A DNA stretch of 64,000 nucleotides from Flavobacteriales bacterium (GCA_016717225.1 JADKGB010000004.1:1-64000); one strand, 5' to 3'; shown: positions 51,256-61,084, numbered from the stretch's first letter. Notes: a model not told the origin generated them from the letters alone. Translations and numbers: made by a program.

Positions 51256-54200
51256 ATGAATAGTCGAACTACTTCGACGCGACTTGCACAGCGGAGGCGC
51301 TGGTGGCAAAAGGCATCGCTCTTTGGAGCTGCATGCGCAATGTTCGGTGGGGTCCATGCACAAACCGGCATACCCACCGCTGAAGGCGGATTCGAGAACG
51401 GAGCCAGCTTCGCGGCGAACAACTGGTCCACGGCACTGCCCGGTCTTGCCCGCCAATGGCAAGTGGGTACCGCTGCCGGAAGCGCCAGTGGAAGCAATGC
51501 AGCCTACGTGGGATCTACAACCACCTATAATGGGGTGAACAATGCTGCGTCGACCTTGATCGGGCACTTCTATCGGGACGTTGTTATCCCAGGCGGTGCC
51601 ACCGGCGTCTCGTTGGGCTTCTCGATCAAGATGCCGACGATTGACAATACGTTCGATTTTCTCCGGGTGTACACGACCACCACAGCGAACACACCGGTTT
51701 TCGGAACCGTACCGGGAGCTGGCTATACGCTGCGCTACGAGAACACGGCAACCACGTTCGCCAACTTCACCGCGATCACACCGGTGAACCTGACTTCACT
51801 GGCTGGAACAACCGTGCGCTTGGTGTTCACTTATGTGTATGATGGAGTGAACCCGATCGCATTGCCAGCCGTGGACAACATCACGCTCAACTACACCCCA
51901 CCACCACCATGCGCTGGCGCCGTTGGCGGAACAGCCTCGTTCACAGGAGGCAGCAGCGTTTGTTTCGGCGTTGCGAAAGCCATGTCGACCACGGGGTCCA
52001 CGACCGGCACGAATACGACCTACCAATGGGAGGTGAGCACCACGGGTGGTGGTGTCGGATTCGGGAATGTGGTAGGCGGCACCGGTGCTACCACCACCAG
52101 TTACAGCACCAGCACCACCTTGGCCGCTGGTTCGTACTTCTTCCGCCTGCGGGTTGATTGTTCAACAGCGCCGGGCTTCAGCGGTGTGAGCAATGAGATC
52201 AACCTGACGGTTACCGCGGTCAGCGCAAGCATCACGACGAACCCGGTGAACGGGACCATTTGCGGAACCGGTTCTGTTCAGCTTACTGCCAGCGGCGCAA
52301 CCACCTATGCCTGGTCACCAGCGACCGGTTTGGATGCCGTCACAGGAGCTGTGGTGAATTCCACTTCGACCTTATCACGTGTATACACTGTAGTGGGTAC
52401 TACTGCAGGTTGCACGGCAACATCGCGAGCTACCGTCACGGTGGCCCCTGCCATGCCGGCTCCAACAGCTTCGGTTTCCCCGAACCCGATCTGCCCAGGA
52501 ACCAATGCATCACTCACCTCGAGCGTGACCTATGGTGGCTACACCATGACCACCGGCGGTTCTTCGTTCATTGACATCAGCGTGACGGGCACGTCCGTGG
52601 GCGCGATCTCTGATGACTCGGAGCACTCGATCACCCTGCCGAGTTTCACCTTCAACGGGGTAGCGTATACCACAGCCGTGGTCGGTAACAACGGTGCAGT
52701 GCTTTTCCCTACTTCAGCAAGCAGCATCAACTACACCAATGGTGCATTGCCTGCTGCGATCGGGGCTGAATTAACCGGAGCGTTGGGAAGTACGGCCAAT
52801 ATCGGAATCTGCCCATGGTGGGATGACTTCACACCTGGGGCAGGTGGCTCGGTGAGGACACAAACAGTCGGCGGGTTCTTCATCGTGCAATGGACCGCTG
52901 AGGATCACTTTGCTGCACCGGGCACAGGAACGGTCACGTTCCAGGCCCAGTTGCAATTGGCAACGGGTAACATCTACTTCTGCTACAGCGATGTGAATTT
53001 CACCGGCAGTGCCGCTCAGGATCAAGCAGGAAGTGGCACGATCGGTCTGAATTTCGGCGGCGGTGCCGCACAACAGTGGAGTTTCGATAGCAAGGTCTTG
53101 TTCGACGGCCAAGTGATCGCGTTCATCAAGAACACGGTGGGCTACGGCTGGACCGGGCCGAACACGTACACCGCAGCTACTCAGAACGCCACAGTATCAG
53201 GTGTTCAGAACAACGGTGAAGGCGTATATGTGGTTACTGCTACCGCCCAGAACGGCTGCAGCAACACGGGCAACACCCTTTCGTTGGATGTGAACGACGC
53301 TGACGGTGATGGCATCTGCAACGACGGCACGGACAATTGCCCAGCTATTGCCAACCCCGGTCAAGAAGATGCCGATAGTGATGGAGATGGCGACGCGTGC
53401 GACAATTGCGTAGCCACCGCCAACCCCGGCCAAGAAGATGCCGACGGTGACGGTGATGGCGACGCGTGCGACAATTGCCCAGCCACGGCCAACGCCGGAC
53501 AAGAAGATGCCGATAGTGATGGTGATGGTGATGTTTGCGACAACTGCCCCGCTACCGCCAACGGCGATCAAGCGAACACGGACGGAGACAACTTCGGTGA
53601 TCTTTGCGACAACTGCCCGAACAACGTCAACAACCTTCAGACCGACACGGATCTCGATGGTATTGGTGATGCTTGCGACCTCTGCGACAACCTCACCGAT
53701 GGAAATGCCTGCGACGATGGCAACCCATGCACCACGGGTGAGACCTTGCTGAATTGCGTGTGCCAAGGCGGAACCCCGCTGCCGGATACGGACCTTGACG
53801 GCGTCTGCGACGCGATCGACAACTGCGACAACACGGCGAACGCTGGCCAGGAAGACGGTGACGGTGACCTGGTAGGCGATGTTTGCGACAACTGCCCGGT
53901 TGATCCTAACGGCCTACAGGTGGATACCGACTTGGATGGCTTAGGTGATGCGTGCGATGCTTGCCCGCTGGATCCGAACAACGACAGCGATGCTGACGGT
54001 ATCTGCGGTGACGTGGACAATTGCCCAACTGTTGCCAACCCGCTCCAAGAGGATGCGGATCTGGACGGTAACGGTGACGCGTGCGACATCTGCCCCGGCT
54101 TCAATGACCTGGCCGATGCGGATACGGATGGCGTGCCGGACGGTTGCGACAATTGTGTGAACACAGCCAACCCGTTACAAACGGACACGGATCTTGACGG

Positions 54201-55686
54201 TATCGGAGACGATTGCGACAATTGCCCCAATACGCCTGGTGTGATAGGCTCTGCCTGCAACGATGGCAACCCCTTCACCGGCTCGGATGTGCTCCAGAAC
54301 GATTGCAGCTGCGCAGGTACGCCTGTGCCATGCGACAACTGGGTACTCACCGTGAACGCTGACGGCGCTGGAAGCGAGATCACATGGCAGATGATCGATG
54401 CTACGTCACCGTTCGTGCTTGCTTCGGGTGGTCCTTACCTCAACAACAGCACCAACACGCCTACGATCTGTGTACCACAAGGTGCTTGCTTCAACCTCAC
54501 CTTCACCGATGGCGGCAACAACGGCATCGTTGGTGGAGGCTGGAAATTGGTGGACAACTTCGGTCGTCGCATCTTGGACAACACCGGTAATGGCGGTTGC
54601 TTCACTACGACCAGCACCAACTCGGAAGCCTTCTGCAATCAGCCTTCGAGCACCCAAACGGTGATCGCCACCGATTGCGATCGCGTGAACTGGTTGGCTG
54701 GAGACGTGATCACGGCGAGCCCGGACGCTGCTGTGAGCGCACAATACGGCATTGGCCTACAGACCGACGACGGTTACTGGTTCTGGTTCACCAACCCTTG
54801 CGGCGGATACACCCGTAAGATCTTCCGCAACCATGCGACCAGCGGTGGCAACGGCCCAGCGAACGCGGTACGCGCTGCCAAGCTCAAGCTGAGCACCATC
54901 GTTACCAATCCGCTACCATCTGGCACGCTGCTGAACGTTCGCGTTCGCACACAAGTGAACGGTGGGGTGGGCAATTGGGGTCCTGCTTGCTTGTTCAAGA
55001 TCGATCCAACGGCATGCACGCTTACCCAGCTGAACAACACCATTGGCGACCCGAACTTGAGTTGCGGTGTTACCGGTAAAGTGGTTGGTGCGAGTGGTAA
55101 TGCAGGGAAGATCTTCGCCAAGGTGGTTACCAGCGGAGGCAACCCGGCTACCAACTACCGCTTCGAGTTCGTTGAAGTCGGAGAAGGATACCTGCGCAAT
55201 GTGGTATCCACCAACGCTGCGTTGCTCCTGGCACAATGGCAATCCAATCCGCTGTTGTGCGGTACGTACACCTACACGGTGCGCGTGCAGGCCAGCTTCG
55301 ATGGTGGAGCTACCTACTGCCCATATGGTGTGGCATGCACCGTGGAGATCACCAACAACTCGATCTACTGCACAGTACCCTTCGCCGGTGGCGGTGGAGA
55401 CCGCAGCGTTATTGAGAACATGGTGGGCTTCAGCATGTACCCGAACCCCAACCGTGGCGATCAGTTGTTCCTGAACATGTATGACTTCAGCACAGAAGTG
55501 AATACGGTGACCATGGACATGTTCGACATCTTCGGCAAGCGTGTGATGACCCGCACGTTCGCTGTTGCCGATGGCGAGATGAACCAAGTGGTGGACCTGG
55601 GTAGCGAGTTCGCTGCTGGCCTCTACATGGTGAACATCACCGCCGGTGAGACCGTGAAGACCGAGCGACTGGTGATCCAGCGCTGA
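51256..55686 (+). CDS. Giant T9SS-secreted protein 4 with thrombospondin type 3 calcium-binding repeats
   Basis: A 1476-residue protein. The start is ATG 51256; an in-frame frame opening at 51070 lies in the leader. The signal peptide ends near GVHAQ. An N-terminal beta domain (MPTIDNTFDFLRVYTTTTAN) is followed by Ig-like regions (about 215-420), then an N-terminal-like STNGF-type domain around 430-640. Next is a long array of thrombospondin type 3 repeats (about 678-995; DNCPATANAGQEDADSDGDG units) that should bind calcium. The C-terminal part matches proteins 1-3: an EITWQMIDATSPF domain, the duplicated module (about 54668-55370) and a T9SS sorting domain (FSMYPNPNRGDQ to LVIQR). It may form a rigid calcium-stabilised stalk. 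Own promoter and terminator. Confidence 0.9.
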   Translation: MNSRTTSTRLAQRRRWWQKASLFGAACAMFGGVHAQTGIPTAEGGFENGASFAANNWSTALPGLARQWQVGTAAGSASGSNAAYVGSTTTYNGVNNAASTLIGHFYRDVVIPGGATGVSLGFSIKMPTIDNTFDFLRVYTTTTANTPVFGTVPGAGYTLRYENTATTFANFTAITPVNLTSLAGTTVRLVFTYVYDGVNPIALPAVDNITLNYTPPPPCAGAVGGTASFTGGSSVCFGVAKAMSTTGSTTGTNTTYQWEVSTTGGGVGFGNVVGGTGATTTSYSTSTTLAAGSYFFRLRVDCSTAPGFSGVSNEINLTVTAVSASITTNPVNGTICGTGSVQLTASGATTYAWSPATGLDAVTGAVVNSTSTLSRVYTVVGTTAGCTATSRATVTVAPAMPAPTASVSPNPICPGTNASLTSSVTYGGYTMTTGGSSFIDISVTGTSVGAISDDSEHSITLPSFTFNGVAYTTAVVGNNGAVLFPTSASSINYTNGALPAAIGAELTGALGSTANIGICPWWDDFTPGAGGSVRTQTVGGFFIVQWTAEDHFAAPGTGTVTFQAQLQLATGNIYFCYSDVNFTGSAAQDQAGSGTIGLNFGGGAAQQWSFDSKVLFDGQVIAFIKNTVGYGWTGPNTYTAATQNATVSGVQNNGEGVYVVTATAQNGCSNTGNTLSLDVNDADGDGICNDGTDNCPAIANPGQEDADSDGDGDACDNCVATANPGQEDADGDGDGDACDNCPATANAGQEDADSDGDGDVCDNCPATANGDQANTDGDNFGDLCDNCPNNVNNLQTDTDLDGIGDACDLCDNLTDGNACDDGNPCTTGETLLNCVCQGGTPLPDTDLDGVCDAIDNCDNTANAGQEDGDGDLVGDVCDNCPVDPNGLQVDTDLDGLGDACDACPLDPNNDSDADGICGDVDNCPTVANPLQEDADLDGNGDACDICPGFNDLADADTDGVPDGCDNCVNTANPLQTDTDLDGIGDDCDNCPNTPGVIGSACNDGNPFTGSDVLQNDCSCAGTPVPCDNWVLTVNADGAGSEITWQMIDATSPFVLASGGPYLNNSTNTPTICVPQGACFNLTFTDGGNNGIVGGGWKLVDNFGRRILDNTGNGGCFTTTSTNSEAFCNQPSSTQTVIATDCDRVNWLAGDVITASPDAAVSAQYGIGLQTDDGYWFWFTNPCGGYTRKIFRNHATSGGNGPANAVRAAKLKLSTIVTNPLPSGTLLNVRVRTQVNGGVGNWGPACLFKIDPTACTLTQLNNTIGDPNLSCGVTGKVVGASGNAGKIFAKVVTSGGNPATNYRFEFVEVGEGYLRNVVSTNAALLLAQWQSNPLLCGTYTYTVRVQASFDGGATYCPYGVACTVEITNNSIYCTVPFAGGGGDRSVIENMVGFSMYPNPNRGDQLFLNMYDFSTEVNTVTMDMFDIFGKRVMTRTFAVADGEMNQVVDLGSEFAAGLYMVNITAGETVKTERLVIQR
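53332..53538 (+). repeat. Three 69-bp tandem repeats inside gene 4 (thrombospondin type 3 units)
   Basis: Perfect-register units at 53332-53400, 53401-53469 and 53470-53538, each encoding a 23-residue DNCxAxANxGQEDADxDGDG-type segment ending D(A/V)C. DNA identity between the units is high; later units of the array are more diverged. This stretch could expand or contract by recombination. Confidence 0.85.
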
Positions 55687-55711
55687 GGTTCTCCTCGGTA
55701 GACCTACAAGA

Positions 55712-55745
55712 GAAACCCCCTTCGCCAAACGGCGGAGGGGGTTTC
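55712..55745 (+). terminator. Terminator after giant protein 4
   Basis: A 15-bp stem (GAAACCCCCTTCGCC paired with GGCGGAGGGGGTTTC, one G-T pair) with an AAAC loop, 25 nt after the stop and followed by a CTCTTTT tail. Confidence 0.9.
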
Positions 55746-55850
55746 CTCTTTTAGGCCCGATGGAAGCGCCAATTCCACCGACAAGAACCCTTGGCAGTTG
55801 ACGACGGCCAAGTTCCCGGGATACATTCGCCTTCCCCGAAAACCGGGCAC

Positions 55851-58199
55851 ATGGCTACCGTTCGAAAGATCCTGATCCTGTTCTGTGCTGCATGCGCGAT
55901 CAGCACCGGTATGGCCCAAGTAAGCACGCTCTATTCCTTCGGGCAAGCAGCTGGAACCTACGCCCCGATCACAGGAGGAACAGTTCTGGCGCAAACCACG
56001 TTCGACGATGGGGTGATCGATGTGACCATCCCCACCTTCTTCTACAACGGTAACTACTACACTACGGCTCACCTTTCCACCAACGGTTTTATTACCCTGG
56101 GGAGCGCGGCAGCAGTGACGAACTATACCCCGGTGAGCAACGTGGCCACGTATGCGGGGGCCATCAGTCCCTTCGGCACCAACCTCGTGAACAGCACGGT
56201 GGGATCACCGGAGATCCGTTACGAGCAAATAGGCGCTGAAGCCATATTCCAGTGGCAGGATGTGAAGCGTTTCGCTGCCGGTACCGAGCGCTTCAGTTTC
56301 CAAGCGCGCCTGAATACCGCAACAGGTGCTGTGCGCTTCGTTTATTCCGCCGTTACGGACCTCACCAGCTCTGTCACGAACCAACCAGAAAGCGGCTTGC
56401 GTGGTGCTACCAACGCGTTCGCCCAGGTGAAGAACCGCAGGGTAACAACTGGTACCGACACCTGGCTTACAAGTTTGGCAGGCACGGTGAGCGCAAGCAA
56501 AATGCGCTTCACAACCACTTCACCTGCGAAGCTCCCCATCGGTGGCGAAACGTACACGTTCACTCCCACCTGCCTCTCGCCCATGGCCACCACATCGCTC
56601 ACCAGCGATTGTGCTACGAACAGTTTTTCGGTGGTGGTGAATGTTACCGCCTTGGGTTCGGCAACTGCGGTAGATATCAATGCCAGCACCTTGGGCCTCC
56701 TGCACAACGATGTGGGCCTGGGCACCTATTCCTGCGGCCCCTTCCCCATCGGCACACCGGTCACGATCACCTTGGCGCACAGCGCGAACGCGGGGTGCAC
56801 CAACACACTGGGCATCTTCAACCCGGCTACCACATGCGTTACCGTTGAGAACGGATCCTGCCTGGTGGACCCCTTCCCCATCATACCGGACAATGGGTGC
56901 AGTGCTGGCGCCGATCTGCAGGCCACGATCCCGATAAGTGGGTTCAACACCACGCTTGGCAGCAGCCCGGGCCAAACCATTCTCCAAAGCCTGGAGTTCA
57001 TCGTCTCGCACACGTACAGAGGCGATCTGCAATTGCGGCTCACTTCACCAAGCGGGCAAACCCGCGATCTGCTGATCCAGCAACCCAGCCCGCAGTCGGA
57101 AGGATCCAACTTCGGCAATCCGAACGCGTGCCCTGGAATTGTGGTGCAGTTGCGCGATGATGCACCGGTTCCGCTCAGCACCATGGATCCGATCATCGGG
57201 AACGTATCGGGAGCCTTTCAACCACAGCAATCCTTGAGCGGGTTCACCGGCAACGCCAACGGGAACTGGGTGCTGCGCATTTGCGATAATTCACCGGATG
57301 ACGAAGGCAGCTTGCGGTACATCCGGCTGCGTTTGCGCAACGTGGATTGTTTGGGCGTGATCGGTGGCACTGCCGGGCCAGGTTCGGCATGCAACGACGG
57401 CAACCCCAATACAACGGGAGATGTATACGGATCGGATTGCGTTTGCGCAGGTACCGGCACCTCCGGCGTGAACGTAGATGCACGCGTGCTGCTGGAAGGT
57501 CCATACGATACCAACACCGGGTTGATGCACGATTCGTTGCGATCGAAGAACCTGGTTCCGCTCACTGAACCGTTCACTGCCGCAGGCTTCCCGTTGGTGA
57601 GCGCCGGGGGCGAAAGCACGAACGCGGGAGTCCTCTCCACCACCGGCCCCACGGCGATCGTGGATTGGGTGTTGCTGGAGCTCAGGAACAGTGCGAATTC
57701 CTCAACCGTCATGCGCTCGGTTTGTGCGTTGGTTCGGCGCAACGGGCAGATCGTTTCTACCACTGGCACATCGCCGGTACTCTTCACGGGTACGGCACCC
57801 GGCAACTACTTCGTGGCTGTGCGGCACCGGAACCACTTGGGGGCGATGACCGCAACCGCTATCGGACTGAGCGCTTCAACATCCATCGTGAATTTCACCA
57901 CCGCGGCCACCTTCGGTTCCCAAGCCACCAAAACCATTGGCGCCGTGAATGCGCTGTGGGCCGGAAACGTAGTGCGCGATGGAAGTCTGTCCTATATCGG
58001 CGTCAACAACGACCGCGATCCCATTCTGTTGCGCGTAGGCGGCACCACACCGAACAACACGGCGACAGGTTATTTCCCGGAGGATGCGAATTTGGACGGG
58101 AGCGTCAAATACATCGGCATTGGGAACGATCGGGATCCCATCCTGATCAATGTTGGCAGCACCACGCCGAACAGCGTGCGTGTAGAGCAATTGCCGTGA
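55851..58199 (+). CDS. Secreted P-domain protein with EQLP-type C-terminal module
   Basis: A 782-residue protein. The start is ATG 55851 (MATVRKILILFCAACAISTG, signal peptide ending GMAQ). The N-terminal domain (about 24-245; YYTTAHLSTNGFITLGSA, RFSFQARLNTATGAVRFVY) is clearly paralogous to that of the protein at 45494, and a P-domain follows (about 345-500; LEFIVSHTYRGDLQLRL). After a Cys linker (CNDGNPNTTGDVYGSDC), the C-terminal about 240 residues form a module shared with the next gene: LEGPYDTNTGLMHD, a WVLLELR strand, VAVRHRNHLGAMT, then two DGSLSYIGVNNDRDPIL-type repeats and the final EQLP. There is no T9SS type A sorting domain. The module may be an alternative sorting, anchoring or dockerin-like domain. 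Confidence 0.85.
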   Translation: MATVRKILILFCAACAISTGMAQVSTLYSFGQAAGTYAPITGGTVLAQTTFDDGVIDVTIPTFFYNGNYYTTAHLSTNGFITLGSAAAVTNYTPVSNVATYAGAISPFGTNLVNSTVGSPEIRYEQIGAEAIFQWQDVKRFAAGTERFSFQARLNTATGAVRFVYSAVTDLTSSVTNQPESGLRGATNAFAQVKNRRVTTGTDTWLTSLAGTVSASKMRFTTTSPAKLPIGGETYTFTPTCLSPMATTSLTSDCATNSFSVVVNVTALGSATAVDINASTLGLLHNDVGLGTYSCGPFPIGTPVTITLAHSANAGCTNTLGIFNPATTCVTVENGSCLVDPFPIIPDNGCSAGADLQATIPISGFNTTLGSSPGQTILQSLEFIVSHTYRGDLQLRLTSPSGQTRDLLIQQPSPQSEGSNFGNPNACPGIVVQLRDDAPVPLSTMDPIIGNVSGAFQPQQSLSGFTGNANGNWVLRICDNSPDDEGSLRYIRLRLRNVDCLGVIGGTAGPGSACNDGNPNTTGDVYGSDCVCAGTGTSGVNVDARVLLEGPYDTNTGLMHDSLRSKNLVPLTEPFTAAGFPLVSAGGESTNAGVLSTTGPTAIVDWVLLELRNSANSSTVMRSVCALVRRNGQIVSTTGTSPVLFTGTAPGNYFVAVRHRNHLGAMTATAIGLSASTSIVNFTTAATFGSQATKTIGAVNALWAGNVVRDGSLSYIGVNNDRDPILLRVGGTTPNNTATGYFPEDANLDGSVKYIGIGNDRDPILINVGSTTPNSVRVEQLP

Positions 58200-58366
58200 T
58201 CGCGAAAGCTGGCGAACAAAAACCGGCTGCGATCTGTCCTACTGGTGATCCACGAAAGGCGCCTTGACGTACGTTCAAGGCAGCGGATCACATCCACAGC
58301 GGAACATACCGGTCATTACCACCCAAAGCTACCTTTAGCGTGTCGAAAACAATTTTCCACAGCGGG

Positions 58367-60871
58367 ATGCGATCATCTCTTTCAGCCTTTTTCCGGTCGA
58401 TCCTAGTGGCTTTCGGACCGATGATCTGTGCGGCTCCAGCGGTACAAGGCCAGTACAGCGTTTCGGAGATCGCGAGCGTGCAAACCTCAGCGGTCGTTCA
58501 AAATTCCCCTGCACGTATCACGATCAGCTGGCCCTCCTTTCCCACTGCCACGGGCTACACGGTTTACAGGAAATTACGCAGCGCCTCCACGTGGGGTAGC
58601 TCCATCGCTACGCCCAGCGGTGCCTCAACCAGCTACCAGGACAACACACCAGCATTGAACACGGTGTACGAGTACAAGGTGGTACGCGCCAGTTCGCTCG
58701 GCACCGGGTACGGTTACATCTGTTCGGGCATCGACGTGCAGCCAACGGACTACAATGGGAAGCTGGTACTGCTCGTGGACAACACCCTTTCCGCCGGACT
58801 TGCCGCGGAAATTGCGCAGCTGGAAGCAGACCTGAAGGCGGATGGCTGGATCACGATCAAACACGAGGTGAGCCCGTCAGCCACGGTAAGCAGCGTTCGT
58901 AATCTGGTGATCGCGGATTACAATGCGGACCAAACCAATGTGAAGGCTGTCTATATCCTGGGCCATGTACCTGTACCGTACAGCGGCGATCATGCGCCCG
59001 ATGGTCACACCGATCAGCATAAAGGTGCATGGCCATGCGACGGTTATTATGGCGAACTCACCAGCACGTGGACGGACAATACGGTGAACAACGACACCGG
59101 ATGGCCGGACAACAAGAATTTTCCTGGCGATGGCAAATTCGACCAGAGCAACTTTCCGAGCAGCGTTGAATTGCAGGTAGGTCGTGTGGATCTGGGGGAC
59201 ATGACAGACTTCACGAACACAACCACACAACGAACAAGTGGTTACCTGGCCAGAGCGCACAATTTCAAGATCAAAGGTTTCACGCCCCAAGTGCGTGGCA
59301 TCGTGTACGACGATCTTCAGGATGTGATCACACCATTGGCCTACAGTGGTTGGGCAAGTATTGCACCGCTGGTAGGCTTGCCGAACATGACCGAAGCCAC
59401 CCCGAACCAGAACGTTTGGTTGAAGGACCTGGTGAACAACCAGAGTTACCTCTGGACCTATGGCAGCGGCGGTGGATTGATCGGTAATGACAATGGTGTG
59501 CTGATGTTCAATTATCTGAACAAGAACCTGACAACGGCGGATTGTGTCGCAGGCACCGCGTGGGGCGGTGTGTTCAACATGTGCATGGGCAGTTACGTGG
59601 GCGATTGGAACAGTCGCAGCAATGTGATGCGCGCGATGCTCTGCACGGGCAGCGCGCTTACGAACGTGTTCAGCGGGCATCCGAACTATTGGTTCCAAAC
59701 CATGGGCATGGGAGAGAACATCGGATCGGCGATCCGCCTGACCATGAACAATGGAACGATATACACCCCACAAAGCGGCAGTGATATCAACCCGGCAACA
59801 CGCTGCGCCATCGGCTTGATGGGTGACCCCACATTGAAGCTTTTCCATGTGGCGCCACCGAGCGGCTTGGTTGTTTCGAACAACGGCGGTTTTTCGAGCT
59901 TCTCGTGGAACATTGCCGAAGGAACGCCGGCCGGTTACTACGTGTACAAGTTCAATGCGAGCGGGGTGCCTGTCCGCTTGAACGCGAGTTCGGTTGCCGG
60001 CAACACGTACAACAGCACCGATGCCTTCGTGGCAGGCACACAGTACATGGTGCGTGCGGTGAAATTGGAAACCACGGCCAGCGGCAGCTATTGGAACCTT
60101 TCGCTCGGGGCGCTTGCCACTTCCTCGGCCAACGTGCAATTAGCTGCGGACATGCTGTTGGAAGGCCCGTTCAACAGTGGCACCGGCCTGATGAACGACG
60201 ACCTGCGCGCACTAGGATTGATCCCACTAACAGAGCCCTACACCGGCTTGGGATATTCGCAAGTGGCTGGTGGCGGTGGGGAAACCACCACCAACACCGC
60301 TCTGAACGTGAGCGGCAACAATGCCATTGTTGATTGGGTACGCGTGGAATTGCGATCGGCCGTAACACCTTCAACCATACAGGCCACACGGCAAGGTTTG
60401 CTCCAGCGCGACGGCGATATCGTGGCCACGGATGGCACTTCTGCGCTCACCTTCAACATTGGCGCGGGCAACTACTACGTCGCAGTGCGGCACCGCAACC
60501 ACTTGGGTACCATGACGGCGGGTACGATCGTCTTGAGCGGTAATGCAGCCGCGGTGGAGTTCGACATCCCAACGACCCCTCTCTACGGCGTGAACCCGGT
60601 GAAGACCGTTGGGGCCGTGCAAGTGCTGCGAATGGGCAACGCGCAAGTGGATGGCAGCTTGAAATACATAGGCACCAGCAACGACAGGGACCCTATTCTG
60701 GTGCGCGTGGGTGGAACCACTCCCAACAATACCTCGGCGGGATATTTTCTGGAAGATGCGAATATGAACGGTGTGGTCCAGTACATCGGTTCGGGCAATG
60801 ACCGCGATCCTATTCTGGTGAATGTGGGCAGTACAGTTCCGAACAGCACAGTGACCGAGCAGCTGCCTTGA
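58367..60871 (+). CDS. C25 (gingipain-like) peptidase homologue with EQLP-type C-terminal module
   Basis: An 834-residue protein. ATG 58367 gives a good signal peptide (LVAFGPMICAAPAVQG); a GTG at 58340 is possible. An N-terminal fibronectin III-like domain (YTVYRKL, YEYKVVRA; about 30-115) is followed by a caspase-like C25 domain (about 115-490): LVLLVDNTL, VKAVYILGHVPVPYSGDHAPDG, VELQVGRVDLGDM, the candidate catalytic-Cys region GGVFNMCMGSYVGDW and GLMGDPTLKLF. Where gingipains have a GHG-type catalytic His, this protein reads WTYGSGGGLIG, so activity is doubtful or uses another His. The C-terminal module (about 594-834) is the same as in the preceding gene. It is secreted; its substrate is unknown. 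No T9SS type A domain. Confidence 0.82.
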   Translation: MRSSLSAFFRSILVAFGPMICAAPAVQGQYSVSEIASVQTSAVVQNSPARITISWPSFPTATGYTVYRKLRSASTWGSSIATPSGASTSYQDNTPALNTVYEYKVVRASSLGTGYGYICSGIDVQPTDYNGKLVLLVDNTLSAGLAAEIAQLEADLKADGWITIKHEVSPSATVSSVRNLVIADYNADQTNVKAVYILGHVPVPYSGDHAPDGHTDQHKGAWPCDGYYGELTSTWTDNTVNNDTGWPDNKNFPGDGKFDQSNFPSSVELQVGRVDLGDMTDFTNTTTQRTSGYLARAHNFKIKGFTPQVRGIVYDDLQDVITPLAYSGWASIAPLVGLPNMTEATPNQNVWLKDLVNNQSYLWTYGSGGGLIGNDNGVLMFNYLNKNLTTADCVAGTAWGGVFNMCMGSYVGDWNSRSNVMRAMLCTGSALTNVFSGHPNYWFQTMGMGENIGSAIRLTMNNGTIYTPQSGSDINPATRCAIGLMGDPTLKLFHVAPPSGLVVSNNGGFSSFSWNIAEGTPAGYYVYKFNASGVPVRLNASSVAGNTYNSTDAFVAGTQYMVRAVKLETTASGSYWNLSLGALATSSANVQLAADMLLEGPFNSGTGLMNDDLRALGLIPLTEPYTGLGYSQVAGGGGETTTNTALNVSGNNAIVDWVRVELRSAVTPSTIQATRQGLLQRDGDIVATDGTSALTFNIGAGNYYVAVRHRNHLGTMTAGTIVLSGNAAAVEFDIPTTPLYGVNPVKTVGAVQVLRMGNAQVDGSLKYIGTSNDRDPILVRVGGTTPNNTSAGYFLEDANMNGVVQYIGSGNDRDPILVNVGSTVPNSTVTEQLP

Positions 60872-61084
60872 GGCCTCCGGCAACGTTGGTTCCGGGTCTT
60901 CTGGATGGCACAAACGGACCTGCTTGAAGGAAAATAGTTTTCCACGATCGCACTAGCGGCGTCAGGATCCAAGGATTCCTGAATTACCGCGCCAAACAAG
61001 CCGTTCAAGAGGTCGAAGGATCCTGATAGGCCTCGTGCATATGGCCAAGAACGCCGACCTGAACAGGTTATGAGCAATACACTG

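Noticed and set aside
58877..60139. Long antisense reading frame (420 codons) opposite the C25 gene
   Set aside because: Composition is His/Arg/Val-rich and matches no protein pattern; it is a mirror of the high-GC sense gene.
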